DNA from: Candidatus Defluviibacterium haderslevense
GTDB lineage: Bacteria; Bacteroidota; Bacteroidia; Chitinophagales; Saprospiraceae
Direction of reading: 5' to 3'
DNA: 64,000 nucleotides
Assembly: GCA_016712225.1 (NCBI GenBank)
Contig: JADJRL010000003.1
Span: 1,013,001-1,077,000 of the forward strand
In this document: in pieces, positions 45,970-55,610 of the stretch
Position numbering within the stretch: position 1 is the stretch's first letter
Layout of the letters: each line of letters starts with the position of its first letter
Notes under the pieces: generated by a model
Seen by the model: only the letters and a program-made list of their open reading frames with translations
The model's database searches: none
Told to the model about the DNA's origin: nothing
Made by a program: the position numbers and the translations under genes

Positions 45970-47196
45970 TTATGGATTTGAATCGTCTATTATGAACTCA
46001 TTGTTCTCAGTTATTTTTTTCAAACGCGCCATATAAAAACCATCAAATCCTGATTGACTTGGAAGAATAATTTGTTCAGCATCCAATTTAAATTGTTGAT
46101 TTGTTTCCAAAAATAATTGGACCTGCTGTTGATTTTCAGAAGGAAATATACTGCATGTGGCATAAACTAATTTTCCATCCTGTTTAATCATTTTCGAATA
46201 TTGTGAGAGTATTTCTCTCTGCATTAGTTTAACCCGATCCATAAATTCTTTATTCAATTTCCACTTAGCATCCGGATTGCGTCTCAATACACCCATGCCG
46301 CTACATGGGACATCCAGTAATAATCTGTCAGCTGAATTGTAAAGTCTCTTTATGGTTTTATTATTCTCAATGAGTCGTGTTTCAATAATATTGACTCCAT
46401 TGCGTTTAGATCTTTTCTTTAATTCATCCAGTTTCCATAATTCAGTATCCAGACAGATTAAACTTCCTTTATTGTTCATCATAGATGCTAAATGTAAAGC
46501 TTTGCCTCCACCGCCTGCACAAGCATCAATAACGCGCATGCCAGGTTGTACCTCCAAAAATGGTGCAACTTGTTGTGAAGATGCATCCTGAATTTCAAAG
46601 TGACCAGATTTAAATAAGGGCGATGAAAAAACATTTTTTCTTTTTGTTAATATCAAAGCATCAGGATGATCATCAGAAATATTACAAAAAATGCCTTCCA
46701 GCTCAAGTAATTTTTTTAGTTTTTCTCTTGTGGTTTTCAGCGTATTGACTCTAAGTACAACCTGTGCTTGTGTGTTCAGCGCTTTAATTTCTTCATCCCA
46801 CAGTTCGGGTATTTCTCGCTCCCCCATTGAATCCATCCAATCCGGAATAGATTCGCGGATTACTCTAATTTTTATTCCCTCTGCATATCGACTTAACATA
46901 GTCTCTCGTTCTTGCTGACTTAAGTCCATCCAGGGCGGCAGATCAATTCCTTTAATTAAAAAATAACATGCCGTCATTTTCCAAAAATCATCATCGGTTT
47001 GACTACAGTATTTATACAGTCTAAAATATCGAATGATATCATATACCGTTTCTGCTATAAACGCACGATCACGTGCACCAAATATGGGGTTGGCCTTAAA
47101 TAATTTTTCAATAGCTTTATCGGCATATTGTTGTTCTGCTAAAATTTGCTTTAGCAAGATAAACACAGATTTGATTAATACTTTATGTAGTTGCAT
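45970..47196 (-). CDS. RsmB/NOP-family RNA cytosine-C5 methyltransferase
   Basis: A 408-aa enzyme. The N-terminal third is the helical NusB-like RNA-binding part (ADKAIEKLFKANPIFGARDR). The catalytic domain has IDACAGGGGKALHLAS (AdoMet), RLLLDVPCSGMGVLRRNPD (motif IV Cys) and LVYATCSIFPSENQQQV (motif VI Cys), the two-cysteine arrangement for m5C formation. The target is likely rRNA, but the specific position cannot be told. It begins directly after galM (no gap), so it is translated from a shared transcript. Confidence 0.85.
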   Translation of the reverse strand: MQLHKVLIKSVFILLKQILAEQQYADKAIEKLFKANPIFGARDRAFIAETVYDIIRYFRLYKYCSQTDDDFWKMTACYFLIKGIDLPPWMDLSQQERETMLSRYAEGIKIRVIRESIPDWMDSMGEREIPELWDEEIKALNTQAQVVLRVNTLKTTREKLKKLLELEGIFCNISDDHPDALILTKRKNVFSSPLFKSGHFEIQDASSQQVAPFLEVQPGMRVIDACAGGGGKALHLASMMNNKGSLICLDTELWKLDELKKRSKRNGVNIIETRLIENNKTIKRLYNSADRLLLDVPCSGMGVLRRNPDAKWKLNKEFMDRVKLMQREILSQYSKMIKQDGKLVYATCSIFPSENQQQVQLFLETNQQFKLDAEQIILPSQSGFDGFYMARLKKITENNEFIIDDSNP

Positions 47197-48231
47197 TTAT
47201 AGAGTTCCAAATTCATAAATAGTATAATGTGAATACGTTTCATTTACTTTTAACACTGTAGTCGGGAAATGATTGTGATTGGGACTATCCGGAAAATGTT
47301 GTGGTTCCAAACAAACAAATGATCTTGTTCTGTAAATTTTGTTTCCCTTTCCTATTTCAGTTTTATCTCCCCAATTACAAGTATATAATTGCAATCCGGG
47401 TTGTGAGGTATAAATGGATAATGTTCTGCCTGAATTATACTCGGATAATATGGCTACTGGCTTATTAAGATCACGATCTTTAAGTAAGACATAGTTGTGA
47501 TCGTACCCCTTACAAATTTGCATTTGGTTCATTGTTGATTGAATGTCCTCACCAATGCACTTCGGTAAATTAAAATCCAAATCTGTATTTTCAATATTCA
47601 AAAAATGACCGGTTGGAATACAATCGGTATCAATCTCGGTAATTTGATGGGCATGAATTTGCAATCTATGATCTAGTATATTTTCTGTTCCTCCAAGATT
47701 AAAATACGAATGTGGTGCAAGATTAATGATGGTGTCTAAATCTGAAGTGGCTTCATACTTAAGCACTAATTGGTTGTCATCGTTCAATTTAAAATACAAA
47801 CTTATATTTAAATTTCCTGGATAACCCATCTCTCCCGAATCACATTTAAGTGTTGCTTTTAATGATGAATTATCTTCTACTTGGATCTCCCATATTTTAG
47901 TATGAATCCCATGAGTACCTCCATGTAGATGATGTGGTGGATGATTAATGTCTAATTGAAAATCAGTATGATCTAAAGTAAATCTACCATAAGCAATTCT
48001 ATTGGCATATCTCCCACAAATAGCGCCGTAATATTGATTTCTATTGAGGTATTCTTGGATGCTATCGAACCCCCCTACAATATCATCCATATTGCCATTT
48101 TTATTGGGACATTTGATCTTTAATATTCTAGCCCCATAATTAGAGATAATAACGGAAACTTGATGCTTATTTACTAATTCGTAATATTTTAATTCACGAT
48201 TTTGAAAAAGTGCAGAATAATTAAACGACAT
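47197..48231 (-). CDS. galM: Aldose 1-epimerase (mutarotase)
   Basis: A 344-aa beta-sandwich enzyme that interconverts alpha and beta anomers of hexoses. The signature residues are present: YANRIAYGRF, HPPHHLHGGTHG (His), INLAPHSYFNLGG (catalytic His), YDHNYVL and VCLEPQHFPDSPNHNHFPTT (catalytic Glu). It is the first gene of a two-gene unit with rsmB. The galactokinase gene is 7 kb to the left, consistent with galactose use by the host. Confidence 0.93.
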   Translation of the reverse strand: MSFNYSALFQNRELKYYELVNKHQVSVIISNYGARILKIKCPNKNGNMDDIVGGFDSIQEYLNRNQYYGAICGRYANRIAYGRFTLDHTDFQLDINHPPHHLHGGTHGIHTKIWEIQVEDNSSLKATLKCDSGEMGYPGNLNISLYFKLNDDNQLVLKYEATSDLDTIINLAPHSYFNLGGTENILDHRLQIHAHQITEIDTDCIPTGHFLNIENTDLDFNLPKCIGEDIQSTMNQMQICKGYDHNYVLLKDRDLNKPVAILSEYNSGRTLSIYTSQPGLQLYTCNWGDKTEIGKGNKIYRTRSFVCLEPQHFPDSPNHNHFPTTVLKVNETYSHYTIYEFGTL

Positions 48232-48630
48232 ATTAGCTTATTTCCTTTATCATATGATCGGCAAAGGTAGTCATGAAACCACAGATAAGCGTATAGAGTT
48301 CCATTAATAATACATTTTAAAAGTTTTAAATAAAGGATAATCCTACCCTTGAAAGATATAAAATGGTTGTAAGGAATCTCTACAAAAATTAGACAAGAAA
48401 TAAATAAAAGCAAATTATTAATGTGCATAATTTGTAATTCCTTTGCTTTTTTATAATTAAATCTTTTTTTTATTTTTGAATTTAAATCATTATTAAGTAA
48501 AATCAGTCCCTTTATATAGTATATTTTTTAATATTTACCTAAAAAGTACTAATTTTGACTCACTTTTAAAGTTATTTGAGTATTAATGTTGATACTCTAT
48601 TTTATTAATTCATTTTTTAATTCCCCTTTC
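48232..48630. other. Regulatory gap between galM and ompA
   Basis: About 400 bp without a gene; promoters for the divergent galM and ompA genes must lie here. TTTTGACTC (near 48553) and GTTATTTG (near 48572) are promoter-like, but their 13-bp spacing does not fit the usual 19-21 bp. Confidence 0.4.
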
Positions 48631-50112
48631 ATGAAACAATTATTATTGAACTTTATCCTGTGTTTAGCGGTATTAAGTACTGTTTACGGGCAGGATCTTC
48701 CTGTGAATACCCTAACTGTAAAACCAGTTTGGATTAATTTCCACTCACCAAACAATGACAACAAAGACCTTTTTACAGATCTGAATCATGCCTTTGAAAT
48801 TGGTTATAGTCGTCATTTTGGAAAACTATTATCACTTAGCATTCCTTTAAGAATGGGTGCTGCTAATTTTCCAATATATAATGAATCTACAAAAACAGTG
48901 GATTCCTATACCCGCAGCCAATATTATGCTGGATTGGATGCCTTACTAAATCTTCACTTTTTCCGTGGAAAATTGGTATCTCCTTTTGTTTACGCTGGTA
49001 TTGGAGGTGTTTCTCAAAACTTTGATAATGGGTTCGTTCAAGCGCCTGTCGGTTTAGGTGTAGATTTCAGAATTAATGAGTTGTTCAGTATTGTAGCCCA
49101 ATCTGATTATCGATTTGCATTCGAAGATGGCTATGATAATTGGCAGCACGCTATTGGTATCAGAGCATCTATATTGGGCAAACCAAAAGATTCTGATCGC
49201 GATGGTTTAGCAGATAAAGATGATATGTGTCCTGATGTTCCTGGTACATTAAATGGCTGTCCGGATACAGATGCGGATGGAATTCCTGATAAAGATGATA
49301 AATGTCCGACTTTAGCCGGAGTAGCTGACAATATGGGCTGCCCTTCTGATAAAGATCATGATGGCGTTTATGATGTTGATGATAAATGTCCTGATGTAGC
49401 AGGAACATTAAAAGGTTGTCCGGATTCAGATAAAGATGGAGTTGCCGACAAAGATGACAAATGTCCAACGGTAGCAGGAATCGTTATGGGTTGTCCGGAT
49501 TCAGATAAGGATGGCGTTGCAGATAAGGATGATAAATGTCCAAACCAACCTGGCCCTGCTTCCAATAGCGGTTGTCCTGAAATTAAGGATCAAGATAAAG
49601 ATGGTGTAGAAGATGCAAATGACCCTTGTCCAACTGTAGCTGGTAAATTTAACGGATGTCCGGATACCGATGGCGATGGAATCGCTGATAATTTAGATAA
49701 ATGCCCTAATACCCCAGGAGTAGCTGCTAATAAAGGCTGTCCTGAAATTAAAGTTGAAGACAAAAAAGTGTTGGATGTAGCTATGCGCGCTGTTCAATTT
49801 GAAACTGCAACTTCCACTATAACTAAGGCTTCTTATAAAAACTTAGATGCCGTAGTTTCTGTACTTAACAAATATCCTGAAATGATGGTAAGCATTGAAG
49901 GCAATACGGACAATGTTGGTGAACCTGAACGCAACCAAAAACTTTCTGAAAGAAGAGCAAAAGCATGTATGGATTATTTAATTTCTAAAAAGATAGCTGC
50001 AAACCGTTTATCTTCAAAAGGAAATGGAGAGAATAACCCTATCGGTGATAATAAAACTAAAGAAGGTCGTCAACAAAATAGACGTACTGAATTTAATCCA
50101 ATTTGGAGATAG
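48631..50112 (+). CDS. OmpA-family outer membrane protein with TSP3 repeats
   Basis: A 493-aa protein: signal peptide (MKQLLLNFILCLAVLSTVYG), an eight-stranded-barrel-like N-terminal region (residues 20-185), about eight calcium-binding thrombospondin type 3 repeats (D-x-D-x-D-G-x-x-D-x-x-D-x-C-P, residues 190-380) and a C-terminal OmpA/MotB peptidoglycan-binding domain (VQFETATSTITKASY, VSIEGNTDNVGEPERNQKLS, RRTEF). It anchors the outer membrane to the wall. The in-frame ATG at 48586 would precede the signal peptide and is rejected. Followed by a strong terminator. Confidence 0.95.
   Translation: MKQLLLNFILCLAVLSTVYGQDLPVNTLTVKPVWINFHSPNNDNKDLFTDLNHAFEIGYSRHFGKLLSLSIPLRMGAANFPIYNESTKTVDSYTRSQYYAGLDALLNLHFFRGKLVSPFVYAGIGGVSQNFDNGFVQAPVGLGVDFRINELFSIVAQSDYRFAFEDGYDNWQHAIGIRASILGKPKDSDRDGLADKDDMCPDVPGTLNGCPDTDADGIPDKDDKCPTLAGVADNMGCPSDKDHDGVYDVDDKCPDVAGTLKGCPDSDKDGVADKDDKCPTVAGIVMGCPDSDKDGVADKDDKCPNQPGPASNSGCPEIKDQDKDGVEDANDPCPTVAGKFNGCPDTDGDGIADNLDKCPNTPGVAANKGCPEIKVEDKKVLDVAMRAVQFETATSTITKASYKNLDAVVSVLNKYPEMMVSIEGNTDNVGEPERNQKLSERRAKACMDYLISKKIAANRLSSKGNGENNPIGDNKTKEGRQQNRRTEFNPIWR
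49180..49750 (+). repeat. Tandem TSP3 coding repeats
   Basis: About eight imperfect units of 75-81 bp inside the OmpA-type gene, each encoding D-x-D-x-D-G-x-x-D-x-x-D-x-C-P followed by a variable linker and G-C-P. DNA similarity between units is high, so copy number may vary by slippage or recombination. Confidence 0.85.
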
Positions 50113-50132
50113 AATAATTTAAAATATTTAAA

Positions 50133-50175
50133 AACTGCCAATAGTTTATACAATAAATTATTGGCAGTTTTTTTT
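50133..50175 (+). terminator. Intrinsic terminator of the OmpA-type gene
   Basis: AACTGCCAATA (50133-50143) pairs with TATTGGCAGTT (50159-50169), 11 bp perfect, followed by a run of eight T. It lies 20 bp after the stop codon. Confidence 0.92.
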
Positions 50176-50526
50176 ATATCAATTTATACTTGTTCACATA
50201 TTCTTATTGTCGGTATAATTTTTTATTGTAATTCCATTATACCTAATTCGCCTTTGAAAATTACTGTAAAGAAATTAGGCTAATCAAGCAATTAGATCTT
50301 CCAATTTAGTTTAATTCCAGACATGAATTAGCAGATTATTAAAACTTATGAAATGGTATATGTGCTGGCAAGTACATTAGATTTTTTTAAACATTGAAGA
50401 ACAAAACACTTTATGTTTTATCATTAATTACATCCAATATGTATATAACATTTTACCTTTATCCAAGCCGTTTTATTTTTGAAGTTATGATCTAGATCAA
50501 CCTTAGCCCTTCAATATCGGTGCTTA
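50176..50526. other. Intergenic region, no gene seen
   Basis: About 350 bp between the ompA terminator and the convergent thioredoxin-like gene. No credible reading frame, RNA or repeat was seen. Confidence 0.4.
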
Positions 50527-51714
50527 TTATTTATTCTCCAATGATTGTAGTAATTGGTCGAAATGCATCGTATTCTCTGATTTTTCTTTGGCACGGTCTC
50601 TACCTTTTTTTAAGATAGCTATAGCTTCTTTATGTTTACCATTCATTTTTAAAATATTGCCATATAATAAATATTGTTCGCTAAGACCTCCGTTTTGCAT
50701 GGCTTTTTTAGCTAATTTTTCAGCAAAAGCGCTAATGTTATGGTCTGTTCGAAAATAATTTATACTGGTGCTTGCAAGTTGAGTTAATTTAGAAGCATCT
50801 TTTTTTACCACCTTGGAAGCATATGATTTGGCAGCTACTAAATATTTTTTTGAATCTCCGGTTTTACCATAATATTCTAAATTGGTGGAGTACAGAAATT
50901 CATTTGATTTTTCTGGATAGTGTTTCATCTTTTCCTGAGCTTCCTTCAATAAATCTTCATTGCGATATTCCAATGCTTTTTTGAAGGTCCTAATACATGC
51001 ACCATTGACTCTGGATTCAAAAGTTTCCTTTGATTTCAATTTGATGATTTCACTTTTATATTGAATAAATTGATCAAAAATTTTAGAATCTGCTTCTGTG
51101 GTTCCTTCAATTATGATTTCCAAATTTTCCTTTGTGCTTAGATCCTTTTGACCCTGAAGGTATTCATTGGCAATTTTTAGACTCGGTTTACCTACCTGAT
51201 TTAAAGCTTTGAGGTATAATAAAACGGTTTCAGGATCTCGTTTTCCAGCATTATACATTTTTTCATAATCACCTGATCGGTCATTCTTTTTTAATGCATC
51301 TCTTCCTAAGTCTATGAGACCATCTGGAGGTCTTGCCCCAGTACCTTTATGTACTAACTTTCCTGTTTTATCTATAAATAATAAGGTAGGATAGGCGTTA
51401 ACTTCATATTTGATGGATAAATCGGGACCCTCATCTTTTTCCATATCAACTTTCATATTGATGAAATTAGCATTAAAAAAGCTACCAACAGTTGGGTCTG
51501 GAAAAGTGTTGGCTGCCATTCTCTTGCAGGGTCCGCACCATACCGTAAATGCGTCCATAAATATAAGTTTCCCTTCTTTTTCAGCCAAGGCCAATGCTTC
51601 TTTGAAACTACCATGGAAGAATTCTATACCTCCACTTTTAGTTTCCTGGGCATAAGATTTCGAAGAAATCATGAAAAGAAGTGAAAATAAGAGTTGTAGT
51701 AACGATTTTTGCAT
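50527..51714 (-). CDS. Exported thioredoxin-like protein
   Basis: A 395-aa protein with a signal peptide (MQKSLLQLLFSLLFMISSKSYAQ). Residues 30-155 form a thioredoxin fold with FTVWCGPCKRMA (redox C-x-x-C) and VNAYPTLLFIDKTGKLV (cis-Pro loop); the remaining 240 residues are helical, with repeat-like pairs resembling TPR units (LYSTNLEYYGKTGDSKKY; LLYGNILKMNGKHKEAIAIL). It probably reduces or monitors disulfides of exported proteins. The ATG at 51714 gives a normal signal peptide; the upstream in-frame ATG at 51744 is rejected. Confidence 0.88.
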   Translation of the reverse strand: MQKSLLQLLFSLLFMISSKSYAQETKSGGIEFFHGSFKEALALAEKEGKLIFMDAFTVWCGPCKRMAANTFPDPTVGSFFNANFINMKVDMEKDEGPDLSIKYEVNAYPTLLFIDKTGKLVHKGTGARPPDGLIDLGRDALKKNDRSGDYEKMYNAGKRDPETVLLYLKALNQVGKPSLKIANEYLQGQKDLSTKENLEIIIEGTTEADSKIFDQFIQYKSEIIKLKSKETFESRVNGACIRTFKKALEYRNEDLLKEAQEKMKHYPEKSNEFLYSTNLEYYGKTGDSKKYLVAAKSYASKVVKKDASKLTQLASTSINYFRTDHNISAFAEKLAKKAMQNGGLSEQYLLYGNILKMNGKHKEAIAILKKGRDRAKEKSENTMHFDQLLQSLENK

Positions 51715-51821
51715 GTTTTCCAATTTTTGTATTATTGAATACACAACAAAGATCGTATTTCTTTAAGAGTTTATTGTTGTAATTCAATTGAAATGTTTGG
51801 ATTATATATAAATCATTCCAT

Positions 51822-53009
51822 ATGTATGCAAGATCTCAATTTTTAAATCGAATAGGTCAAACCAGTGAAATTCCTCAGGCTTTTGAAATATCAAAGGCTT
51901 CTTCATGCTTTTTAATTGATCAAAAAGGCAATACTTATGTGGATATGATTTCTGGCTTTAGTGTAAGTAATATAGGGCACCAACATCCAAAAGTAATTGA
52001 AGCCATTAAAAATCAAGCTGATTTGTACCTACATTCTACGGTCTATGGCGAACATATTCAAAGCCCACAAATTAAACTCGCTGAACTGCTTACTTCATGT
52101 CTACCCCCAACTTTAAACCAGGTGTACTTCTTAACTACTGGAAGCGAGACGATAGATGCAGCAATCAAGTTATGTCGTAAGGCTACAGGAAGATTTGAAA
52201 TTGTTGTGTGCAGAAAGGCTTATCATGGTAGCACATTGGCTGCTGAATCATTACGCAGTGATCATGATCATAATCAGGCATTCAGACCTTTAATTCCAGG
52301 CATCAGATTTATTGATGCCAATAAGATCTCTGATTTGGAATTCATTAATTCCAAAACTGCAGGAGTTATTACAGAAGTGGTTCAAGCGGAGGCCGGTGTA
52401 GTTCATCTAGAAGATTCTTATCTCAAAGAATTAAGATTTAAATGTAATAAGACTGGAAGTTTACTCATTTTTGATGAAATTCAAACAGGCCTAGGCCGAA
52501 CTGGAAGTTTATTTGCGTTCCAAAAAACCAGTGTTTGTCCTGACATTTTATTAAGTGGCAAAGCGCTCGGTGGAGGAATGCCTCTTGCAGCTTTGATCAC
52601 CTCTAAACAATTATTAGTGCATTTTATGAGGCAGCCAGCATTGTCATACATTTCAACTTTTGGGGGACATCCGGTCTCATGTGCAGCAGGGTATGCAAGT
52701 CTCAAAGTCCTCTTCGAGGAAAAAATTTTGGAAGAAGTTGAATTGCGGAAAGAACTTATGATTAAAATATTGCATGCGCCAGCTATTATTGAAGTAAGAT
52801 GCGCTGGATTATTGATGGCCATTGACTTCAAGAATGAATCATTAGTTTGGACATTAATCAATCGTTTATACCATAAAAACATTCTGGTAGAAAGCTTTTT
52901 ATTCTGCCCCGGTGCATTAAGAATAGCTCCTCCGCTTAATATTCCAATTCCAATTTTGGAAAAAACCTGTCAAACCATATTAGAAACGATCATTGAGTTA
53001 AACACCTAA
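51822..53009 (+). CDS. Class III PLP aminotransferase (acetylornithine/ornithine type)
   Basis: A 395-aa aspartate aminotransferase-fold enzyme. LTTGSETIDAAIKLCRKATG (PLP phosphate loop), CRKAYHGSTLAAESLR, LIFDEIQTGLGRTGSLFAF (Asp about 218 contacts the PLP ring) and LLSGKALGGGMPLAAL (Schiff-base Lys, about 246), followed by YISTFGGHPVSCAAG. This is the family that includes ArgD and RocD; the substrate cannot be fixed from sequence alone. It stands alone, divergent from the thioredoxin-like gene. Confidence 0.9.
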   Translation: MYARSQFLNRIGQTSEIPQAFEISKASSCFLIDQKGNTYVDMISGFSVSNIGHQHPKVIEAIKNQADLYLHSTVYGEHIQSPQIKLAELLTSCLPPTLNQVYFLTTGSETIDAAIKLCRKATGRFEIVVCRKAYHGSTLAAESLRSDHDHNQAFRPLIPGIRFIDANKISDLEFINSKTAGVITEVVQAEAGVVHLEDSYLKELRFKCNKTGSLLIFDEIQTGLGRTGSLFAFQKTSVCPDILLSGKALGGGMPLAALITSKQLLVHFMRQPALSYISTFGGHPVSCAAGYASLKVLFEEKILEEVELRKELMIKILHAPAIIEVRCAGLLMAIDFKNESLVWTLINRLYHKNILVESFLFCPGALRIAPPLNIPIPILEKTCQTILETIIELNT

Positions 53010-53235
53010 AAATTACTGCTTGAAAAACACTTAGCTTATAAAGTACCATTCTCCGCCTACTATTTTTTAAAGGTTTGCCATTCCTTCACAATAAAATTAG
53101 ATATTTTTGGAATTTTACATTATTTTTGAAAAGTTTTTATCATATTGTACCTATAGTTATTCATTGAATTTGTGATTTCAAAAAAATGAACGGAAACTAT
53201 AGACTGATTTTATTAGTTCAAAAAATTTACGAAAT

Positions 53236-55092
53236 ATGAAATATTTATGTTTGATATTGTCCTTGATGTTTCAACTAACTTCTGCACAAGACCTTACTAA
53301 TAAATACACCTACAGCGCATCCGAATTGAACCAATTTACAATAATTGAAAGTCCCTCGATAAAAGTCAAAGAAAAAAGCCGGACGATCCAAGCAAAACAA
53401 GCAGATATGCGGTTTGAACCTTTGCTTATCCATCCTATAAGTCAGAATTTATCAGAAAATGATGAAGAATTACAAAAAATTAAAGAAAAAAGGGATTTTT
53501 TAAAACAATCTGAATTTGGAATAAAAAATAGAGGTCAAAATGATGACAGTCCTTTAGCCCCAAAAATTACAATTGGAAGATCTTTTTATGCAGATATAGA
53601 TGGGGCTTGCCCTAATGATAATACCATTGCCATATCAAATGGTGGAAGAATTATAAGTATGATGAATGAATATGTAGGAATTTATAACAGAAATGGTGCA
53701 AAATTGAATTTCTATACTTTAAATGAGTTCTTCAATTTTTCAGGAAGTTTGTGTGATCCTAAAGTGGAGTATGATCCTGTGGCAGATCGCTTTTTTGCAT
53801 ATATCCAGGCGTGTGGTTCGGTTCATGATCACATTGGTTTTGCATTTTCAAATACTAATGATCCTAATGGAAGTTGGCATATTTATGAATTTGATTCTGA
53901 CGCCTTTGGTGACAATTCATGGTCTGATTATCCCAAGGTTGCAATTAATAGAGACGAAGTATTTGTATCCATGAATTTATTTGAAGATGTAAGCAATGGA
54001 AAATATAAACAATCCATCGTTTATCAATTAAATAAAACAGAAGGTTATAATGGTAATTCTATACACTATAAAATCTGGAGCGGTTTTAAAAATGGAACAC
54101 TACTTCCTATTCGTTCAGGATCCTCTAATCAATATGGCCCCGGAATATATTTGGTACAAAGTACTGCTGGTGGTTCTGATTTCATAAACTATTATGATAT
54201 TACTGGCAAACTTGGAGATCCAAATGCAAAATTACTATATCAAAAATTAACCACCACATCTTATGAACCCTCCGGGAATGCATACCAATACGGTACTTCA
54301 GTAAGATTAGATATTGGTGATTGCAGAATGCAGGATGGATATTATTTAAATGGAATAATTCACTTTGTTTTTTCAGCTGATGATCAAGGTTATAGTGGAA
54401 TTCGTTATCATAGACTTGATCCAACATTATTGAATATAAATAATTTCCAAATATTTTCTGCTTCAGATGAAAGAGATTTTTGCTATCCATCCATTGCACC
54501 TTTTTCAAATGCAACCGGAGATCATACTTCAATCATACATTTTGCATCATCAGGCATAGATTATTATCCAGATATGCGCGCTAAATTATATTTCAATGAT
54601 TTTACTTCTGCAAGTTCGATCAGAGTGCATACTTATGGTCCAAATCAAACATGCGCAACTAATGGGGTTTCAAGATGGGGTGATTATAGTGGCATTGCTA
54701 AAGTATATAATTCATCAACCCCGACCGTATGGATAGCGGGCAGTTTGGGTAGCACAGTAAGCTATAAGTGGGTGAGTTACATAGCTGAACTATATTCATC
54801 ACCCGATGCTACTTCTTCTCCTCAGATTAAAGTAAACACTAGTATAAATCCACTTCCAGTTACGAATAGGCTAAATTATACCATAGAATTAAGTAAAAAA
54901 ACGACAGCCATTTTTACTTTAATAGATGAGACCGGACACACAATAAGTAATGTATTTGAAGGCACATTATTGCCTGGAGAAAATAAATTTTCATTTTCAA
55001 CAAATGAACTAACGAATGGTACTTATTATTTAAGAATAACATCTACAAAAAATGAACTTATTAAAACTGAAAAAATACTTATTGCTCATTAG
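53236..55092 (+). CDS. Secreted protein with T9SS sorting domain
   Basis: A 618-aa protein: signal peptide (MKYLCLILSLMFQLTSAQ), a 90-residue charged prodomain-like region, a central beta-rich body (for example YADIDGACPNDNTIAISNGG; CDPKVEYDPVADRFFAYIQ, propeller-like blades), and a C-terminal T9SS domain (INPLPVTNRLNYTIEL, FTLIDETGHTI, NGTYYLRITSTKNELIKTEK). Export across the outer membrane is expected. Function unknown; the YDPVADR blade resembles secreted beta-propeller proteins of unknown role. It overlaps the lipoprotein gene by 41 bp. Confidence 0.8.
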   Translation: MKYLCLILSLMFQLTSAQDLTNKYTYSASELNQFTIIESPSIKVKEKSRTIQAKQADMRFEPLLIHPISQNLSENDEELQKIKEKRDFLKQSEFGIKNRGQNDDSPLAPKITIGRSFYADIDGACPNDNTIAISNGGRIISMMNEYVGIYNRNGAKLNFYTLNEFFNFSGSLCDPKVEYDPVADRFFAYIQACGSVHDHIGFAFSNTNDPNGSWHIYEFDSDAFGDNSWSDYPKVAINRDEVFVSMNLFEDVSNGKYKQSIVYQLNKTEGYNGNSIHYKIWSGFKNGTLLPIRSGSSNQYGPGIYLVQSTAGGSDFINYYDITGKLGDPNAKLLYQKLTTTSYEPSGNAYQYGTSVRLDIGDCRMQDGYYLNGIIHFVFSADDQGYSGIRYHRLDPTLLNINNFQIFSASDERDFCYPSIAPFSNATGDHTSIIHFASSGIDYYPDMRAKLYFNDFTSASSIRVHTYGPNQTCATNGVSRWGDYSGIAKVYNSSTPTVWIAGSLGSTVSYKWVSYIAELYSSPDATSSPQIKVNTSINPLPVTNRLNYTIELSKKTTAIFTLIDETGHTISNVFEGTLLPGENKFSFSTNELTNGTYYLRITSTKNELIKTEKILIAH

Positions 55093-55324
55093 TTGCTTGT
55101 CTCTTCTTATATCTTGTAATAAGCACAATAAAAACACTACCGTAGTGTCAGATACAGGAGATAAAAATCCAATGCATCACCAACCAACACATGGCAAGGA
55201 TACTGTGAAAATTAAAACTTCAGAAGAATCATCTAAGAATCATGAGTATGATCAACATAGAATTGATTCCATCAAAAATTCAAAAACCAAACCACCTATA
55301 CGTAAAAAGGGAAAAGGAGATTGA
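55052..55324 (+). CDS. Small lipoprotein
   Basis: A 90-aa protein with a lysine-rich start, hydrophobic core and lipobox LISC (Cys22), then a very hydrophilic, His- and Lys-rich tail without structure. It begins inside the 3' end of the T9SS-type gene in another frame (41-bp overlap), so translation is coupled. A role as a small outer-membrane-anchored partner of that protein is possible. Family not recognised. Confidence 0.65.
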   Translation: MNLLKLKKYLLLISCLSLLISCNKHNKNTTVVSDTGDKNPMHHQPTHGKDTVKIKTSEESSKNHEYDQHRIDSIKNSKTKPPIRKKGKGD

Positions 55325-55576
55325 TTGACGTTCAATTATATTTAATTGAGTTGATTATTTTAAAAAGTGATTGTCGATTTTATAAATGCACTTGAGATGT
55401 GAATGTAATTCTACAAAAATTGAAGTTAAATAATTCAAATACGCTGTCCGATTTTCAACTTCAGAACATATTGGAAATAATTTTAAGTATCATAAAATAA
55501 AAATTTTATGCCTCCTTTTAGCATCGTAAATGTTTATGATCTATTCCGGTGCTTCATGATTATGTTATATATTGTT

Positions 55577-55584
55577 TATCTTTG
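55577..55584 (+). promoter_or_regulatory. -7 promoter element of the MBOAT operon
   Basis: TATCTTTG matches TAnnTTTG, 26 bp before the ATG at 55611. The -33 box at the correct distance is only TTCA. Confidence 0.5.
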
Positions 55585-55610
55585 ATCCTTAAAACGAGAA
55601 CATATAATTA

